Part shown: positions 9,092 to 19,137 of the stretch, one piece after another
How the letters are laid out: each line of letters begins with the position of its first letter
Position numbering within the stretch: position 1 is the stretch's first letter
Assembly: GCF_018305005.1 (NCBI RefSeq)
Contig: NZ_JAGQEG010000004.1
Span: forward strand, 1-64,000
Origin: Collimonas silvisoli
Lineage (GTDB): Bacteria; Pseudomonadota; Gammaproteobacteria; Burkholderiales; Burkholderiaceae_D
Reading direction: 5' to 3'
Length of the DNA stretch: 64,000 bases
The notes under the pieces: generated by a model
The model's database searches: none
Seen by the model: the letters and a program-made list of their open reading frames with translations, nothing else
Told to the model about the DNA's origin: nothing
Program-made: the position numbers and the translations under genes

Positions 9092-10494
9092 TGCAAGCCA
9101 GACAAGGGTAAGGACAGTGCGCTCAAAATCTTTTGGTGGACACCGCCAAAGCCGCCGTTGCTCATCACCAGCACCTGATCGCCCGGCTTGGCCGCCTTGA
9201 CGATGGCCGCTACCAGCTGATCGAGCTCGTGGTAAGTACTTGCTTTGTCGCCGAGCGGCTGCAGTGCTGCGGCCAGGTTCCAGTCCAGCGCATCCTTGCC
9301 ATTGCCTTTGGCGCCATAGCCAAACACCAGGTCAGCTTCGCTCAGGCTGCCCGGCAGCGCTTCTTTCATGGCGCCCAGCTTCATGGTGTTCGAACGCGGC
9401 TCCAGCACCGCCAGGATGCGCGCCTGGCCCACTTTCTTACGCAAACCGGCAACCGTAGTGGCGATGGCGGTTGGGTGGTGGGCAAAATCGTCGTACACCG
9501 CAATCTGGCGGACAGTGCCGCGCAATTCCATGCGGCGCTTCACGTTTTCAAAGCTGGACAGGGCGTTGATGGCCTGCGCCGGCGGCACACCGACATGACG
9601 TGCGGCGGCAATCGCGGCCAAGGCATTCATGCGGTTATGCTCGCCGCTCAACTCCCACTGCACCGTGCCCTGCGGTTCGCCATTGAAGCTGACTTCAAAG
9701 TGGCCATTGTCTTGGTTGCGCAGCGACCAGCCTTGCTGATCGCCGCCGAAAAATTCCTTTTCACTCCAGCAACCGCGCTCCAGCACGCGTTGCAATGCCG
9801 GTTCGCGGGCATTAATGATCAGCCGGCCGACGCCCGGGATGGTGCGGACCAAGTGATGGAATTGGGTTTCGATTGCCGCCAGGTCGGGGAAAATATCGGC
9901 ATGATCGTATTCCAGATTATTCAGAATCGCGGTCTTGGCGTGGTAATGGACGAATTTACTGCGTTTATCGAAAAATGCCGTGTCGTATTCGTCGGCTTCG
10001 ATCACAAAGAACGACGATGGCGCAGCGTTAGCCTCGGCCTTGCCCGACAGGCGTGCCGATATGCCGAAATTCATCGGCACGCCGCCGATCAGAAAACCCG
10101 GATCGTAGCCGGCATCTTCCAGAATCCAGGCCAGCATCGCCGAGGTGGTGGTCTTGCCGTGGGTGCCGGCCACCGCCAATACCCATTTGTCACGCAGGAT
10201 ATGCTCGCCTATCCATTGCGGCCCCGAGATATAAGGCAGGCCGCGATTCAGGATTTCTTCCATCAGCGGGTTGCCGCGCACCACGACGTTGCCGATCACG
10301 TACAAATCCGGCTGCAAGGCTGTTTGTTCAACATCAAAGCCCTGGATCAAGCTGATTCCCTGTGCCTCCAGCTGGGTGCTCATCGGTGGGTACACATTGG
10401 CGTCGCAGCCGGTGACTTTATGCCCGGCCTGTTTGGCCAACACCGCCAAACCGCCCATAAAGGTGCCGCAGATGCCAAGGATATGAATATGCAT
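9088..10494 (-). CDS. mpl: UDP-N-acetylmuramate:L-Ala-gamma-D-Glu-meso-DAP ligase
   Basis: Murein tripeptide recycling ligase in the cytosol that joins recovered tripeptide to UDP-MurNAc. The 468 residues match Mpl (457 in E. coli). It starts MHIHILGICGTFMGGLAVLAK; the ATP-binding P-loop is VAGTHGKTTTSAMLAW and the Mur ligase signatures FVIEADEYDTAFFDKRSKF, NNLEYDHADIFPD and YDDFAHHPTAIATTV are present. It is the first gene of the minus-strand array and is divergent from an unknown plus-strand gene at 10671. Confidence 0.94.
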   Translation of the reverse strand: MHIHILGICGTFMGGLAVLAKQAGHKVTGCDANVYPPMSTQLEAQGISLIQGFDVEQTALQPDLYVIGNVVVRGNPLMEEILNRGLPYISGPQWIGEHILRDKWVLAVAGTHGKTTTSAMLAWILEDAGYDPGFLIGGVPMNFGISARLSGKAEANAAPSSFFVIEADEYDTAFFDKRSKFVHYHAKTAILNNLEYDHADIFPDLAAIETQFHHLVRTIPGVGRLIINAREPALQRVLERGCWSEKEFFGGDQQGWSLRNQDNGHFEVSFNGEPQGTVQWELSGEHNRMNALAAIAAARHVGVPPAQAINALSSFENVKRRMELRGTVRQIAVYDDFAHHPTAIATTVAGLRKKVGQARILAVLEPRSNTMKLGAMKEALPGSLSEADLVFGYGAKGNGKDALDWNLAAALQPLGDKASTYHELDQLVAAIVKAAKPGDQVLVMSNGGFGGVHQKILSALSLPLSGLQ

Positions 10495-10670
10495 TCTTGA
10501 GTTTCACTATGCTGAAAAGAGGAATACCGTGATTTTACCTGAGCGGCCGCCGCACCCGGTAGCGGGGTATGGAAAAAGTGAAATGCAGAAAATCGCTGAG
10601 CCGTTCCGGATTCGGCTTGATTACGTATATATATGGCGCAGCAGGACGCGCGCAGGCAAATCGATTTATC

Positions 10671-11303
10671 ATGCCGGTCATGGCATCCAATCTTTCACCT
10701 GAACTAGAACAGCTGCGCGCGGAAATCGCGGCGGCGGCAGCCCGCATGATTGCCGAGGACGGCGCCGATTATGGCACCGCGAAGCGTAAAGCGGTGGAAT
10801 TGTGCGTCGGCAGCAAACGAGGCGGCGGCAAGATTCGCGGCGAATTCCTCCCCGATAACGCCCAGATCGAAGAAGAAGTACGTATATATAACGAGTTGTT
10901 CTTTGCCGACACGCAGCCGGCCCGACTCTTGCTTTTACGCCAGATCGCGGCAGAAATCATGGCCGAACTGGTGCAATTCAAGCCTTATCTTACCGGCGCG
11001 GTCCTCAACGGCACTGCCGGCGAGCACTCGGACATCTATTTACATTTGTTTGTCGACAGCCCCAAAGACGTAGAAATTTTCCTTTTTAATAAAAACGTGC
11101 AATTTGAGCTGTCAATCAGCCCTCCCCTTAAAACCGGTGGCAATAACGAACCGGTAGAAACCTTGAGTTTCATGCATAAAAAAGAGGGCATACATCTGAC
11201 ACTATATGAAACCGACGATTTGCGCGCTAGTATCAGGGCGGCATCCGGCAAACGGGCTGAACGTGCCGATCTCGATGCGGTACTCGCTCTGATTGCGCCC
11301 TGA
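10671..11303 (+). CDS. Conserved protein of unknown function, possible nucleotidyltransferase fold
   Basis: 210 residues from ATG 10671 (MPVMASNLSPELEQL); ATG 10680 is equally possible, and a longer reading from 10569 would overlap the probable promoter region of mpl. The N-terminal third is helical (AEIAAAAARMIAEDGADYGTAK) with a basic GSKRGGGKIRG. A later segment, GAVLNGTAGEHSDIYLHLF then DSPKDVEIFLFN, looks like a degenerate nucleotidyltransferase core (G-S plus acidic pair), but no clear DxD is seen. I recall this family beside mpl in related genomes, which often leads to transferred ligase names; the sequence has no Mur ligase motif. It lies 19 bases before the tlpA-like gene. Confidence 0.7.
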   Translation: MPVMASNLSPELEQLRAEIAAAAARMIAEDGADYGTAKRKAVELCVGSKRGGGKIRGEFLPDNAQIEEEVRIYNELFFADTQPARLLLLRQIAAEIMAELVQFKPYLTGAVLNGTAGEHSDIYLHLFVDSPKDVEIFLFNKNVQFELSISPPLKTGGNNEPVETLSFMHKKEGIHLTLYETDDLRASIRAASGKRAERADLDAVLALIAP

Positions 11304-11322
11304 ACAATAAAGAAGAAAATTA

Positions 11323-11844
11323 ATGAAAAGAAATATATTCATATTTGTGCCGATTGCTATCTTATTTTGCGTGATCGGCGTTTATTTTGGCGTGCAGCGC
11401 CATGCGCCTGCATCTCCCGAAAGTCTGGCGGTGGCCAATCTGCTGACCCAGGATATGCCTGACGCCAGCGGCAAAACCAGCTCCTTGGCGCAGTGGAAAG
11501 GCAAACCCCTGCTGGTCAATTTCTGGGCGACCTGGTGCGCGCCTTGCGTGGAAGAAATGCCGGAATTGAATGCCTTGCAAACCGAGGTAGCTGCCAAAAA
11601 CATTCAAATCGTCGGCATTGGGATCGATTCTGCCGATAACATCGCAAAATTTGCGGGTAAATACAAAATCTCTTACCCACTGTATGTGGCGGGAACCGGT
11701 GCTACGGCGCTGTTGCGGCAGTTCGGCAACCAAAGCGGCGGCTTGCCTTTCACGGTCTTGGTCGGCAGCGACGGCCAGGTAAAGAAAATGTACTTGGGCA
11801 GCATTAAATTCAACGAATTACGAAAAGACCTGGCATCGCTGTAA
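11323..11844 (+). CDS. TlpA/ResA-type membrane-anchored thiol-disulfide oxidoreductase
   Basis: 173 residues. An uncleaved N-terminal membrane helix (about 4-24) places the thioredoxin domain in the periplasm. The active site NFWATWCAPCVEEMPELN has Cys72 and Cys75 with Ala-Pro between, and the cis-proline loop is GGLPFTVLVG. Such proteins reduce specific disulfides, often in cytochrome c maturation or in protein repair; no ccm gene is adjacent, so the partner is unknown. It follows the unknown gene at 10671 closely and may share its transcript. Confidence 0.88.
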   Translation: MKRNIFIFVPIAILFCVIGVYFGVQRHAPASPESLAVANLLTQDMPDASGKTSSLAQWKGKPLLVNFWATWCAPCVEEMPELNALQTEVAAKNIQIVGIGIDSADNIAKFAGKYKISYPLYVAGTGATALLRQFGNQSGGLPFTVLVGSDGQVKKMYLGSIKFNELRKDLASL

Positions 11845-11973
11845 GCGTAAAACTTACCGGAAAAACATTTAACATTTCCACATAAAAATTTCACAGAAAC
11901 AAATTTCCCCTTGCCAGTCAGCGTCATTTGACGGCAAAATGCGGCCATCGTCGTCAAACGGAGCACCATCTCC

Positions 11974-12411
11974 ATGGCAAAAAATATACTTCTACTCAAC
12001 GGACCCAACCTGAATTTGCTGGGGACAAGAGAGCCAGAAGTCTACGGTTCCACCTCGCTCAGCGATGTCGAACAAGCAGCTCGGGCCCAGGCAACTGCCG
12101 CTGGCGTCCGGCTTGAGCACTTCCAAAGCAATCACGAAGGCGCGCTGATAGACCGCATCCATGCGGCCAAAACAGAAGGCGTCGACGCCATTGTGATCAA
12201 TCCCGGCGGACTCACGCATACCAGCGTCGCCTTGCGCGACGCACTGACCGGAGTGGCAATCCGTTTTATCGAGGTCCACATCTCGAATATCCACCAGCGC
12301 GAAGCATTTCGGCATCATTCCTATTTATCGGATGTCGCGGTGGGTGTCATTTGCGGTTTGGGCGTGGATGGTTATCGCGCAGCAATTGATTTTGCCATTA
12401 AGAAACTCTAG
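11974..12411 (+). CDS. aroQ: Type II 3-dehydroquinate dehydratase
   Basis: Dodecameric enzyme that dehydrates 3-dehydroquinate to 3-dehydroshikimate. 145 residues. The N-terminal [19 protein letters not shown] carries the catalytic Tyr24, with [29 protein letters not shown] and [20 protein letters not shown], which holds the catalytic His and the substrate Arg. An aroQ-accB-accC order is widespread in proteobacteria. The 129-base leader contains an inverted TTTGACG/CGTCAAA pair, of unknown meaning. Confidence 0.95.
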   Translation: MAKNILLLNGPNLNLLGTREPEVYGSTSLSDVEQAARAQATAAGVRLEHFQSNHEGALIDRIHAAKTEGVDAIVINPGGLTHTSVALRDALTGVAIRFIEVHISNIHQREAFRHHSYLSDVAVGVICGLGVDGYRAAIDFAIKKL

Positions 12412-12526
12412 TTGATATTCTCGCAGTAAACTACGGCGTTTTTGCAGATCCCTTGCAACAGCGCTGAGTTGCGTGTCAAAAAAACGAAAATAGCTTTTCA
12501 TTATTTATAATTCTGAAGGATTGCAT

Positions 12527-12991
12527 ATGGATTTGAGAAAACTCAAAACGCTGATCGACTTGGTCGCTGAATCGGACATCGAAGAGCTGGAAGTGACCGA
12601 AGGCGAAAGCAAGGTCCGTATCGTCAAGTCGTCTGCATCCCAGCACAGCCAAGTTGTCATGATGCAACCGCAAGCACAGCAGCAGCCGGCCCAGTTCCAG
12701 GTAGCGGCGCCAGCGGCTGTCGCGGCGCCGGTAGAAGCAATTGCAGCGGAGCCGGAAGGTCACGTCGTCAAGTCGCCTATGGTTGGCACCTTTTATCGTT
12801 CATCGGCTCCCGGCTCGCCGGCATTTGTCGAAGTCGGCTCGGAAATCAAAGAAGGCGGCACCTTGTGCATTATCGAAGCGATGAAATTGCTCAATGAAAT
12901 CGAAGCCGACGCTTCCGGCGTGGTGAAAAAGATCCTGGTTGAAAACGGCCAGCCGGTCGAATTCGGCCAGCCATTATTTATCATTGGTTAA
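12527..12991 (+). CDS. accB: Biotin carboxyl carrier protein of acetyl-CoA carboxylase
   Basis: Carries the biotin that shuttles CO2 between AccC and AccAD in fatty-acid synthesis. 154 residues from the ATG at 12527, chosen because GAAGGA (12515-12520) is well placed before it. An Ala/Pro/Gln-rich linker spans residues 40-77; the C-terminal biotinyl domain has the thumb-containing segment and the biotinylation motif [14 protein letters not shown] with Lys120. It is followed by accC after 151 bases. Confidence 0.96.
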   Translation: MDLRKLKTLIDLVAESDIEELEVTEGESKVRIVKSSASQHSQVVMMQPQAQQQPAQFQVAAPAAVAAPVEAIAAEPEGHVVKSPMVGTFYRSSAPGSPAFVEVGSEIKEGGTLCIIEAMKLLNEIEADASGVVKKILVENGQPVEFGQPLFIIG

Positions 12992-13142
12992 TTAATCTAC
13001 ACCGAGTAGTCTGTACGGCGGCATCCGCTTCACCCGGATCTCGCCGTTCCGGTTGTCAATGCAGGCAGTCCGCTGCGAGGCCCGCATTGCCAGCCCAATG
13101 CTTGATAACGCTTAACTTTTAGCGACGCATATACCAATTACT

Positions 13143-14525
13143 ATGTTTGAAAAAATCCTTATCGCCAATCGCGGCGAAATCGCCTTGCGCATCCAACGCG
13201 CCTGCCGTGAAATGGGCATCAAAACCGTGATGGTCCATTCCGAGGCTGATCGTGACGCCAAGTATGTGAAACTGGCGGATGAATCGGTCTGTATCGGCCC
13301 GGCGCCATCCAGCCTGAGCTACCTCAACATGCCGGCCATCATCAGCGCTGCGGAAGTCACCGATGCCGAGGCAATTCACCCAGGCTACGGTTTCTTGTCC
13401 GAAAATGCCGATTTCGCTGAGCGGGTTGAACAGTCAGGCTTTGTTTTCATCGGCCCGCGGCCGGCGAATATCCGCTTGATGGGCGACAAAGTATCGGCCA
13501 AACAAGCCATGATCCGCGCCGGGGTGCCATGCGTGCCTGGTTCGGAAGGCGCATTGCCGGAAGACCCGAAGGAAATCATCAAGATCGCGCGCAAGATCGG
13601 TTATCCGGTCATCATCAAGGCTGCCGGCGGCGGTGGCGGACGTGGTATGCGCGTGGTGCATACCGAGGCGGCGCTGGCCAATGCGGTGACCATGACCAAG
13701 ACCGAAGCCGGGGCCGCATTCGGCAATCCGGAAGTGTATATGGAGAAGTACCTGGAAAATCCGCGTCACGTGGAAATCCAGATCCTGGCCGACCAGTTCA
13801 AGAACGCGGTCTGGCTGGGCGAGCGCGATTGCTCGATGCAGCGTCGCCACCAGAAGGTGATTGAAGAAGCGCCGGCGCCAGGCATCCCGCGCAAGATCAT
13901 CGAAAAAATCGGCGATCGTTGCGCCGAAGCTTGCCGCAAGATGGATTATCGCGGCGCCGGCACTTTTGAATTCCTGTATGAAAACGGCGAGTTCTATTTC
14001 ATCGAAATGAATACCCGGGTCCAGGTTGAACATCCGATCACTGAAATGATCACCGGCATCGACATCGTGCAGGAACAGATTCGGATTGCGGCCGGCGAGA
14101 AACTGCGTTTCCGCCAGCGCGATATCCAGCTCTCGGGCCACGCTATCGAATGCCGCATCAATGCCGAAGACCCGTTCAAATTCACGCCGTCGCCAGGCAA
14201 GATCCTGTCATGGCATGCGCCTGGCGGCCCCGGCATCCGGGTCGATTCACATGCTTACGCCGGCTATTTCGTGCCGCCGCATTATGATTCGATGGTGGGC
14301 AAGGTGATTTCCTATGGTTCCACCCGCGAACAGGCGATCAAGCGGATGCAGATTGCGCTGTCTGAGATGGTGGTGGAAGGCATACAAACCAACATCCAGT
14401 TGCACCGTGAGCTGATGATTGACGCCCGTTTTATCGAAGGCGGCACCAACATCCACTATCTGGAACACAAACTGGCGGAACGGCCGGTGGTGGCCAAGGA
14501 AACGGATAAAGCGGTAAAGAAATAA
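13143..14525 (+). CDS. accC: Biotin carboxylase subunit of acetyl-CoA carboxylase
   Basis: ATP-dependent carboxylation of biotin on AccB. 460 residues with an ATP-grasp fold. Seen in order: [35 protein letters not shown], the Gly-rich loop [50 protein letters not shown], and [20 protein letters not shown] with metal-binding Glu and the catalytic Arg. The C-terminal extension after residue 445 is the usual species-variable tail. Confidence 0.97.
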   Translation: MFEKILIANRGEIALRIQRACREMGIKTVMVHSEADRDAKYVKLADESVCIGPAPSSLSYLNMPAIISAAEVTDAEAIHPGYGFLSENADFAERVEQSGFVFIGPRPANIRLMGDKVSAKQAMIRAGVPCVPGSEGALPEDPKEIIKIARKIGYPVIIKAAGGGGGRGMRVVHTEAALANAVTMTKTEAGAAFGNPEVYMEKYLENPRHVEIQILADQFKNAVWLGERDCSMQRRHQKVIEEAPAPGIPRKIIEKIGDRCAEACRKMDYRGAGTFEFLYENGEFYFIEMNTRVQVEHPITEMITGIDIVQEQIRIAAGEKLRFRQRDIQLSGHAIECRINAEDPFKFTPSPGKILSWHAPGGPGIRVDSHAYAGYFVPPHYDSMVGKVISYGSTREQAIKRMQIALSEMVVEGIQTNIQLHRELMIDARFIEGGTNIHYLEHKLAERPVVAKETDKAVKK

Positions 14526-14574
14526 GGGATACTCACCTGCGGGTGATTGCCCATAACGTACAGTAAGGCATCTG

Positions 14575-15483
14575 ATGAGCTGGACCGAAATTGTTATTGA
14601 AGTTGCACTGAGCGACGCCGAGACGCTGTCTGATGCGTTGATGGATGCTGGCGCCTTATCGGTCTCGGTAGAAGATGCCGATCTGGGCACCGCGGCTGAG
14701 CAGCCTCTGTTCGGCGAACCCGGCATGGAACCCAAGGAAGCGGCCTGGCAACGTAGCCGGGTGGTGGCTCTGGCCGAGGTCGATGCTGATCATGCGGCCA
14801 TCGTCAGCAACGCCGCCAAGGCTTGCGGCGTTGCGGTCCCGCCCTACTCTCTGCGGCCGGTCGCAGCACAAGACTGGGTGCGGCTGACGCAATCCCAATT
14901 TGAACCGATCCATATCGGCAAGAACATCTGGGTAGTGCCCAGCTGGCACGATGCGCCCGATGCCAACGGCCTGATCCTGGAACTTGATCCGGGCCTGGCT
15001 TTCGGTACCGGCAGCCATCCCACCACCCGCCTCTGCATGGAGTGGCTGGAAATCAACGTGCCGCTGCAAAAACCGCAATCGGTACTCGATTACGGCTGCG
15101 GCTCGGGCATCCTTGCCATGGTTGCCAAGAAACTCGGCAGCAGCACCGTCATCGGCGTCGATATCGACCCGCATGCGATCGATGCGGCGCGTTACAACAG
15201 CGAACGCAATCATTGCGACGTCGCCTACTATCTGCCGGAAGATTTCAGCAGCCAGAGCACGCTAGAAGTATTCGATATCGTGGTCGCCAACATCCTGTCC
15301 GGCCCGCTCAAGCTGATGGCGCCCATGCTGTGCAGCCGTATCGCTGCCGGCGGCAGCCTGACCCTGTCCGGCGTGCTGGCGGAACAGGCGGAAGATGTGA
15401 TCGCCGCCTACGCGCAGTGGCTTCCATTGACTGTCTGGGCAGAACAAGACGGCTGGGTAGCGCTGTCCGGAACCCTGAAGTAA
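14575..15483 (+). CDS. prmA: Ribosomal protein L11 methyltransferase
   Basis: SAM-dependent enzyme that trimethylates ribosomal protein L11. 302 residues against 293 in E. coli. The N-terminal substrate domain begins [16 protein letters not shown]; the catalytic domain has [18 protein letters not shown], the SAM motif [34 protein letters not shown] and [14 protein letters not shown]. It is 49 bases after accC and 10 bases before the DUF3426 gene, so probably one transcript. Confidence 0.95.
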   Translation: MSWTEIVIEVALSDAETLSDALMDAGALSVSVEDADLGTAAEQPLFGEPGMEPKEAAWQRSRVVALAEVDADHAAIVSNAAKACGVAVPPYSLRPVAAQDWVRLTQSQFEPIHIGKNIWVVPSWHDAPDANGLILELDPGLAFGTGSHPTTRLCMEWLEINVPLQKPQSVLDYGCGSGILAMVAKKLGSSTVIGVDIDPHAIDAARYNSERNHCDVAYYLPEDFSSQSTLEVFDIVVANILSGPLKLMAPMLCSRIAAGGSLTLSGVLAEQAEDVIAAYAQWLPLTVWAEQDGWVALSGTLK

Positions 15484-15493
15484 GCAGCACGCC

Positions 15494-16870
15494 ATGGCGC
15501 TCGCGACTCAATGTCCGCATTGTCAAACCACCTTCCGGGTCGCCAATGACCAGCTGAAGCTGCGCGGCGGCCTGGTGCGCTGCGGCAGCTGCCGCGAAGT
15601 CTTCAACGGCATAGAACACCTGGTGCGGCCGGATGTGGCAACGCCGGTCGCTGCACCTGTGTCTGCACCGACGCCGGAACCGGACGCTGTCGCCGCCCAA
15701 ATCCCTGTCGCCGTCGCTTATGAGGCTGCCGCAATAGAACCGCAGCATATTCCAGACGAAACGCCGCCTCCGGCATACGTCGCAGCGGAACCACCAGCGG
15801 TAACCGAGCCCGCGGTCGTGGCTGCCAGCGATCACCCGCTATCTGCATCAAGCAACAACCAGCCGCTCAGCGCGCCGGAAACCAAAGTCACGGCTTCAGA
15901 CCGGGTAGAAGCTGCGATTGACGGTCTCGAAGAAGATTTGCGCATCGCTGAAGAAACCAGCCAGTCGGCGCCTGCCAATGTGCACCACACACCCTTCGGC
16001 TTGATCAAGCCCTCTGCCCCCATCGACTCGGACGACACAGCCAGCAGCCCGCCGGCGCCGAATGTCTGGCATCGTCATGTCGACGACGAGGAAGACAATC
16101 AGATGGCGCGCATGACGTTGATGCACGTTGCCGGACAAGACGATCATGCGCCGGCCGCAAAAAACGGATCTGGCGCCGCAGACGATGACGATGAACTGGA
16201 TCGCATCATCGATGAATTACAGCGTAAGCCGTGGCGCGGTGAAAAGAATGCCGCCGCATCGCCGAACACCAACGACAGTAGCGACAACGGCTCCAGAAAG
16301 AAAGGCCGCGAGAAAATTGCTGAGCCGGAGCCGGCCGCTGCGGAGGAACCTGATTTCGTCCTGAGCGCGCGACGCAAACAGCGCATCGGCGGTACGCTGC
16401 GCTGGGCCATGTGGGGCATAGGCGCGCTATTGCTGATCGGGCTGGTCGGACAATCGACCTATTTTTTCCGCGACCAGCTGGCAGCGCGCATGCCGCAGCT
16501 CAAACCGGCACTCACCGGCGCCTGCGCGAAAATCGGCTGCAGCGTTGGCCTGCCGATGAAAATCGACAGTATTTCGATCGAAGCCAATGAGCTGCAGGCG
16601 CTAGACCCGGCCCGCAATCTGTTTTCGCTCAACCTGCTGCTGCGCAACCGCAGCGACACCGTGCAAGCCTGGCCCAACATCGAACTGACCCTGAACGATG
16701 CGAATGACAAAGCGATAGTACGGCGGGCATTCACACCGCACGATTATTTGAATGCATCGGCCAATCCGGCCCAGGGGTTTGGCAGCGATCAGGAACAGTC
16801 CGTGAAACTGAGTTTTGAGTTATTGCAGTTGAAGGCGTCCGGCTATCGGGTGTATCTGTATTATCCCTAA
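15494..16870 (+). CDS. Zinc-ribbon (MJ0042 type) and DUF3426 membrane protein
   Basis: 458 residues. An N-terminal zinc ribbon has C7-x2-C10 and C30-x2-C33 (QCPHCQTTF and VRCGSCREVF). Residues about 40-290 form a long Ala/Pro/acidic low-complexity region. One membrane helix at about 298-320 (LRWAMWGIGALLLIGLVGQS) precedes a C-terminal DUF3426 domain with IGCSVGLPMKIDSISIE. So the zinc ribbon is cytoplasmic and DUF3426 likely periplasmic. This family commonly sits next to prmA in betaproteobacteria; its function is not established. Confidence 0.85.
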   Translation: MALATQCPHCQTTFRVANDQLKLRGGLVRCGSCREVFNGIEHLVRPDVATPVAAPVSAPTPEPDAVAAQIPVAVAYEAAAIEPQHIPDETPPPAYVAAEPPAVTEPAVVAASDHPLSASSNNQPLSAPETKVTASDRVEAAIDGLEEDLRIAEETSQSAPANVHHTPFGLIKPSAPIDSDDTASSPPAPNVWHRHVDDEEDNQMARMTLMHVAGQDDHAPAAKNGSGAADDDDELDRIIDELQRKPWRGEKNAAASPNTNDSSDNGSRKKGREKIAEPEPAAAEEPDFVLSARRKQRIGGTLRWAMWGIGALLLIGLVGQSTYFFRDQLAARMPQLKPALTGACAKIGCSVGLPMKIDSISIEANELQALDPARNLFSLNLLLRNRSDTVQAWPNIELTLNDANDKAIVRRAFTPHDYLNASANPAQGFGSDQEQSVKLSFELLQLKASGYRVYLYYP

Positions 16871-16987
16871 CTAGGGGTTAGGAGTGAACGGCGCAAAATT
16901 TGCCGGTTGCGCTTAAACTCTATTCCGTAATCACTTTATTTGCGCAGACTATCCGCGCCAACCAGCAGGCTCTCCTCCTTACTTACT

Positions 16988-17920
16988 ATGACCTCCCTCA
17001 TCTGCGGTTCATTGGCTTTCGACGTCATCATGCAATTTCCGGGACGCTTCTCGGATTCGCTGCTGGCGGATCAATTGCACAAAATCAGCGTCTCGTTCCT
17101 GGTGCCGACCATGCGCCGCGACTTTGGCGGCTGTGCCGGCAATATCGCCTACAACCTGAAATTGCTGGGCGGCGATCCGCAAATCATGGCCACCATCGGC
17201 CACGATGGCGGCGACTACCTTGAGAGACTGGATCGACAAGGCATTTCGCGCAAAACCGTGCGTACCATCGAGTCGATCTACACCGCGCAATGTTTCATTA
17301 CCACCGACGCCGACAATAACCAGATCACGGCCTTCCATCCAGGCGCAATGACCCACTCGCACGAGAACAAGGTGGCCGACGCCGGCCCGGTCAAGCTGGC
17401 GATTGTCGCTCCGGACGGCCGCGACGGCATGCTGCAACACGCCGCCGACTGCGTGGCGCAAGGCATTCCGCTGATCTTCGATCCGGGCCAGGGCATGCCG
17501 ATGTTCAACGGCGACGAACTGAAGCAGTTCATCGAACTCGCGACTTATATCGCCATGAATGATTACGAAGCCGAAATGCTGGCTTCACGTGCCGGTTTGT
17601 CGCTGCCGCAAATCGCCGAGCGGGTCTCGGCGCTGGTGGTCACCCGCGGCGAACTGGGTGCGGAGATTTTCACCGCCGGCGGCAAGATTGACATACCTTG
17701 CGTCAAAGCTGAACAGGTACTCGATCCGACCGGTTGCGGCGACGCCTTCCGCGCCGGCATGCTGTACGGCCTGAGCAATGGCATGGACTGGACCACCACC
17801 GGCCGCCTGTCCAGTTTGCTGGGCAGCATCAAGATTGCCCATCAGGGGCCGCAAAACCATGCTCCTAGCCGCGCCGAGATCGATGATCGATTCCATCGTG
17901 AATTTGGTTACCGATTGTAA
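16988..17920 (+). CDS. PfkB-family carbohydrate/nucleoside kinase
   Basis: 310 residues from ATG 16988 (MTSLICGSLAFDVIMQF). The ribokinase fold shows the N-terminal RRDFGGCAGNIAYNLKLLGG that binds the sugar, and the C-terminal signature DPTGCGDAFRAGMLYG with the catalytic Asp in GCGD. Sugar specificity cannot be read from sequence; I recall that close relatives are labelled ribokinase or adenosine kinase. No transporter or regulator of sugar metabolism is next to it. Confidence 0.85.
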   Translation: MTSLICGSLAFDVIMQFPGRFSDSLLADQLHKISVSFLVPTMRRDFGGCAGNIAYNLKLLGGDPQIMATIGHDGGDYLERLDRQGISRKTVRTIESIYTAQCFITTDADNNQITAFHPGAMTHSHENKVADAGPVKLAIVAPDGRDGMLQHAADCVAQGIPLIFDPGQGMPMFNGDELKQFIELATYIAMNDYEAEMLASRAGLSLPQIAERVSALVVTRGELGAEIFTAGGKIDIPCVKAEQVLDPTGCGDAFRAGMLYGLSNGMDWTTTGRLSSLLGSIKIAHQGPQNHAPSRAEIDDRFHREFGYRL

Positions 17921-18124
17921 AAGTAGCACATCAAATCCTATGCCCCGCGCCGATACTGGGTAGGGTATAGGAAAAAATCCATGAATTTCAACCATGTTTC
18001 CATGGCTGCTTAAATATACTCCCCAGATCACCGATTCCGGCGTGATACATAAGGCCCTTCTCAAGCTGAACTTATCTGCTAGCCTTACATCCAATTTCTA
18101 CCAGAATCATGGACGGAGAGCCTC

Positions 18125-18373
18125 ATGAAAAAGCGAATTTTAATTGGTGTAACACTGCTTGGTGCAAGCCTGCTGCTGGGTGGCTGTGTTGCCTATCCTG
18201 CCTATCCATACGGCGGCTACGGCGGTGACCCATACTATGGCGGCGGTTATTACAGCGGCTACTATGCCCCTGCACCGGTCTATGTCGCGCCGAGTGTGGG
18301 TATCGGCTTTAGCTACTCGCGTGGCTGGGGTGGCCGCGGCTGGGGCGGTGGCGGCTGGCACGGCGGCCATTAA
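18125..18373 (+). CDS. Small Gly/Tyr-rich lipoprotein
   Basis: 82 residues with a type II signal: MKKRILIGVTLLGASLLLGGC, lipobox LLGGC with Cys21. The mature part is rich in Tyr, Gly and Pro with YGGYGGDPYYGGGYY and ends in a Trp/Gly/His tract (GWGGRGWGGGGWHGGH). It therefore looks like an outer-membrane-anchored low-complexity surface or periplasmic protein; the His-rich tail might bind metal, which is a guess. GGAGAG at 18115-18120 is a good Shine-Dalgarno. Confidence 0.75.
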   Translation: MKKRILIGVTLLGASLLLGGCVAYPAYPYGGYGGDPYYGGGYYSGYYAPAPVYVAPSVGIGFSYSRGWGGRGWGGGGWHGGH

Positions 18374-18521
18374 CTAGAACTCATTTCATAAATTTCCGTG
18401 AGTGCGAACGCGGTTATTTGGGAGGTAGTGCAAGGCGCGTCGCTTGCGCAGGGCGCACAAGTGATTGGACAACTCTGCGATCCCGTCGCATGATGCTGCT
18501 TATCTTTATCCAGGAATTCTC

Positions 18522-19061
18522 ATGAAACGACTGATTGCCGCTGTATTGGTTTGCAGTTCTGTTGCAGCACCGGCCTTTGCCGCACTCAAGGCCGGTGAAC
18601 AAGCGCCGCCGTTTACCACGCAAGCGTCTATCGGCGGCAAGGTGTTTAATTACTCGCTGGCCGACGAGCTGAAAAAAGGTCCGGTAGTGCTTTACTTTTA
18701 TCCGGCTGCCTTCACCAAAGGTTGCACCATCGAAGCCCATATGTTTGCCGATGCGCTCGATAAATACAAAGCGCTCGGCGCTTCCGTGATTGGCGTTTCC
18801 GCCGACAACATCGATACCCTCAACAAATTTTCCGTCAGCGAATGCCGCAGCAAATTCCCGGTTGCCGCCGACCAGGACCAGCGCATCATGAAGTCTTACG
18901 ATTCGGTGCTGCTCTACAAAACCAACTACGCCGACCGGGTATCGTATGTGATCGCTCCCAACGGCAGCATCATCTACGAATACAGCAGCATGGACCCGGA
19001 CAAGCATGTCAGCAATACGTTGCAAGCGCTGGAGCAGTGGAACGCCAAGCAAAAGAAATAA
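18522..19061 (+). CDS. Exported peroxiredoxin (AhpC/TSA, Bcp-like)
   Basis: 179 residues. A cleavable Sec signal (MKRLIAAVLVCSSVAAPAFA, then ALKAG) sends it to the periplasm, unusual for the mainly cytosolic Bcp family. The peroxidatic site is YPAAFTKGCTIEAHMF with Cys68; a second Cys at 108 (SVSECRSKF) could be a resolving partner. The later GVSADNIDTLNKF segment is typical of the Bcp/PrxQ group. It ends before a strong bidirectional terminator. Confidence 0.85.
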   Translation: MKRLIAAVLVCSSVAAPAFAALKAGEQAPPFTTQASIGGKVFNYSLADELKKGPVVLYFYPAAFTKGCTIEAHMFADALDKYKALGASVIGVSADNIDTLNKFSVSECRSKFPVAADQDQRIMKSYDSVLLYKTNYADRVSYVIAPNGSIIYEYSSMDPDKHVSNTLQALEQWNAKQKK

Positions 19062-19083
19062 TAGATCAAGCGAGAAATAAAAA

Positions 19084-19111
19084 AGCGCGCTGACCACAGC
19101 GCGCTTTTTTT
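19084..19111. terminator. Rho-independent terminator after peroxiredoxin gene
   Basis: AGCGCGCTG (19084-19092), loop ACCA, CAGCGCGCT (19097-19105), then a T-run to 19111; A-run on the other side makes it usable from both strands. It serves the peroxiredoxin gene (+) and the convergent MFS gene (-). Confidence 0.9.
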
Positions 19112-19137
19112 GCGATCTACTTATTTAGCTTACTTAA

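Noticed and set aside
9133-10500. Plus-strand frame of 455 codons opposite mpl
   Set aside because: Antisense shadow of Mpl, whose motifs are complete; no ribosome site or family match.
10569-10670. Upstream start for the unknown gene at 10671
   Set aside because: The extra 34 residues are basic low-complexity sequence within the divergent intergenic region, whereas MPVMASNLSPEL gives a compact start.
18440-18460. Shared GCGCACAAGT string between the peroxiredoxin leader and the glpR-glpD gap (43220)
   Set aside because: Only ten bases with unrelated flanks; expected by chance in GC-rich DNA of this length.
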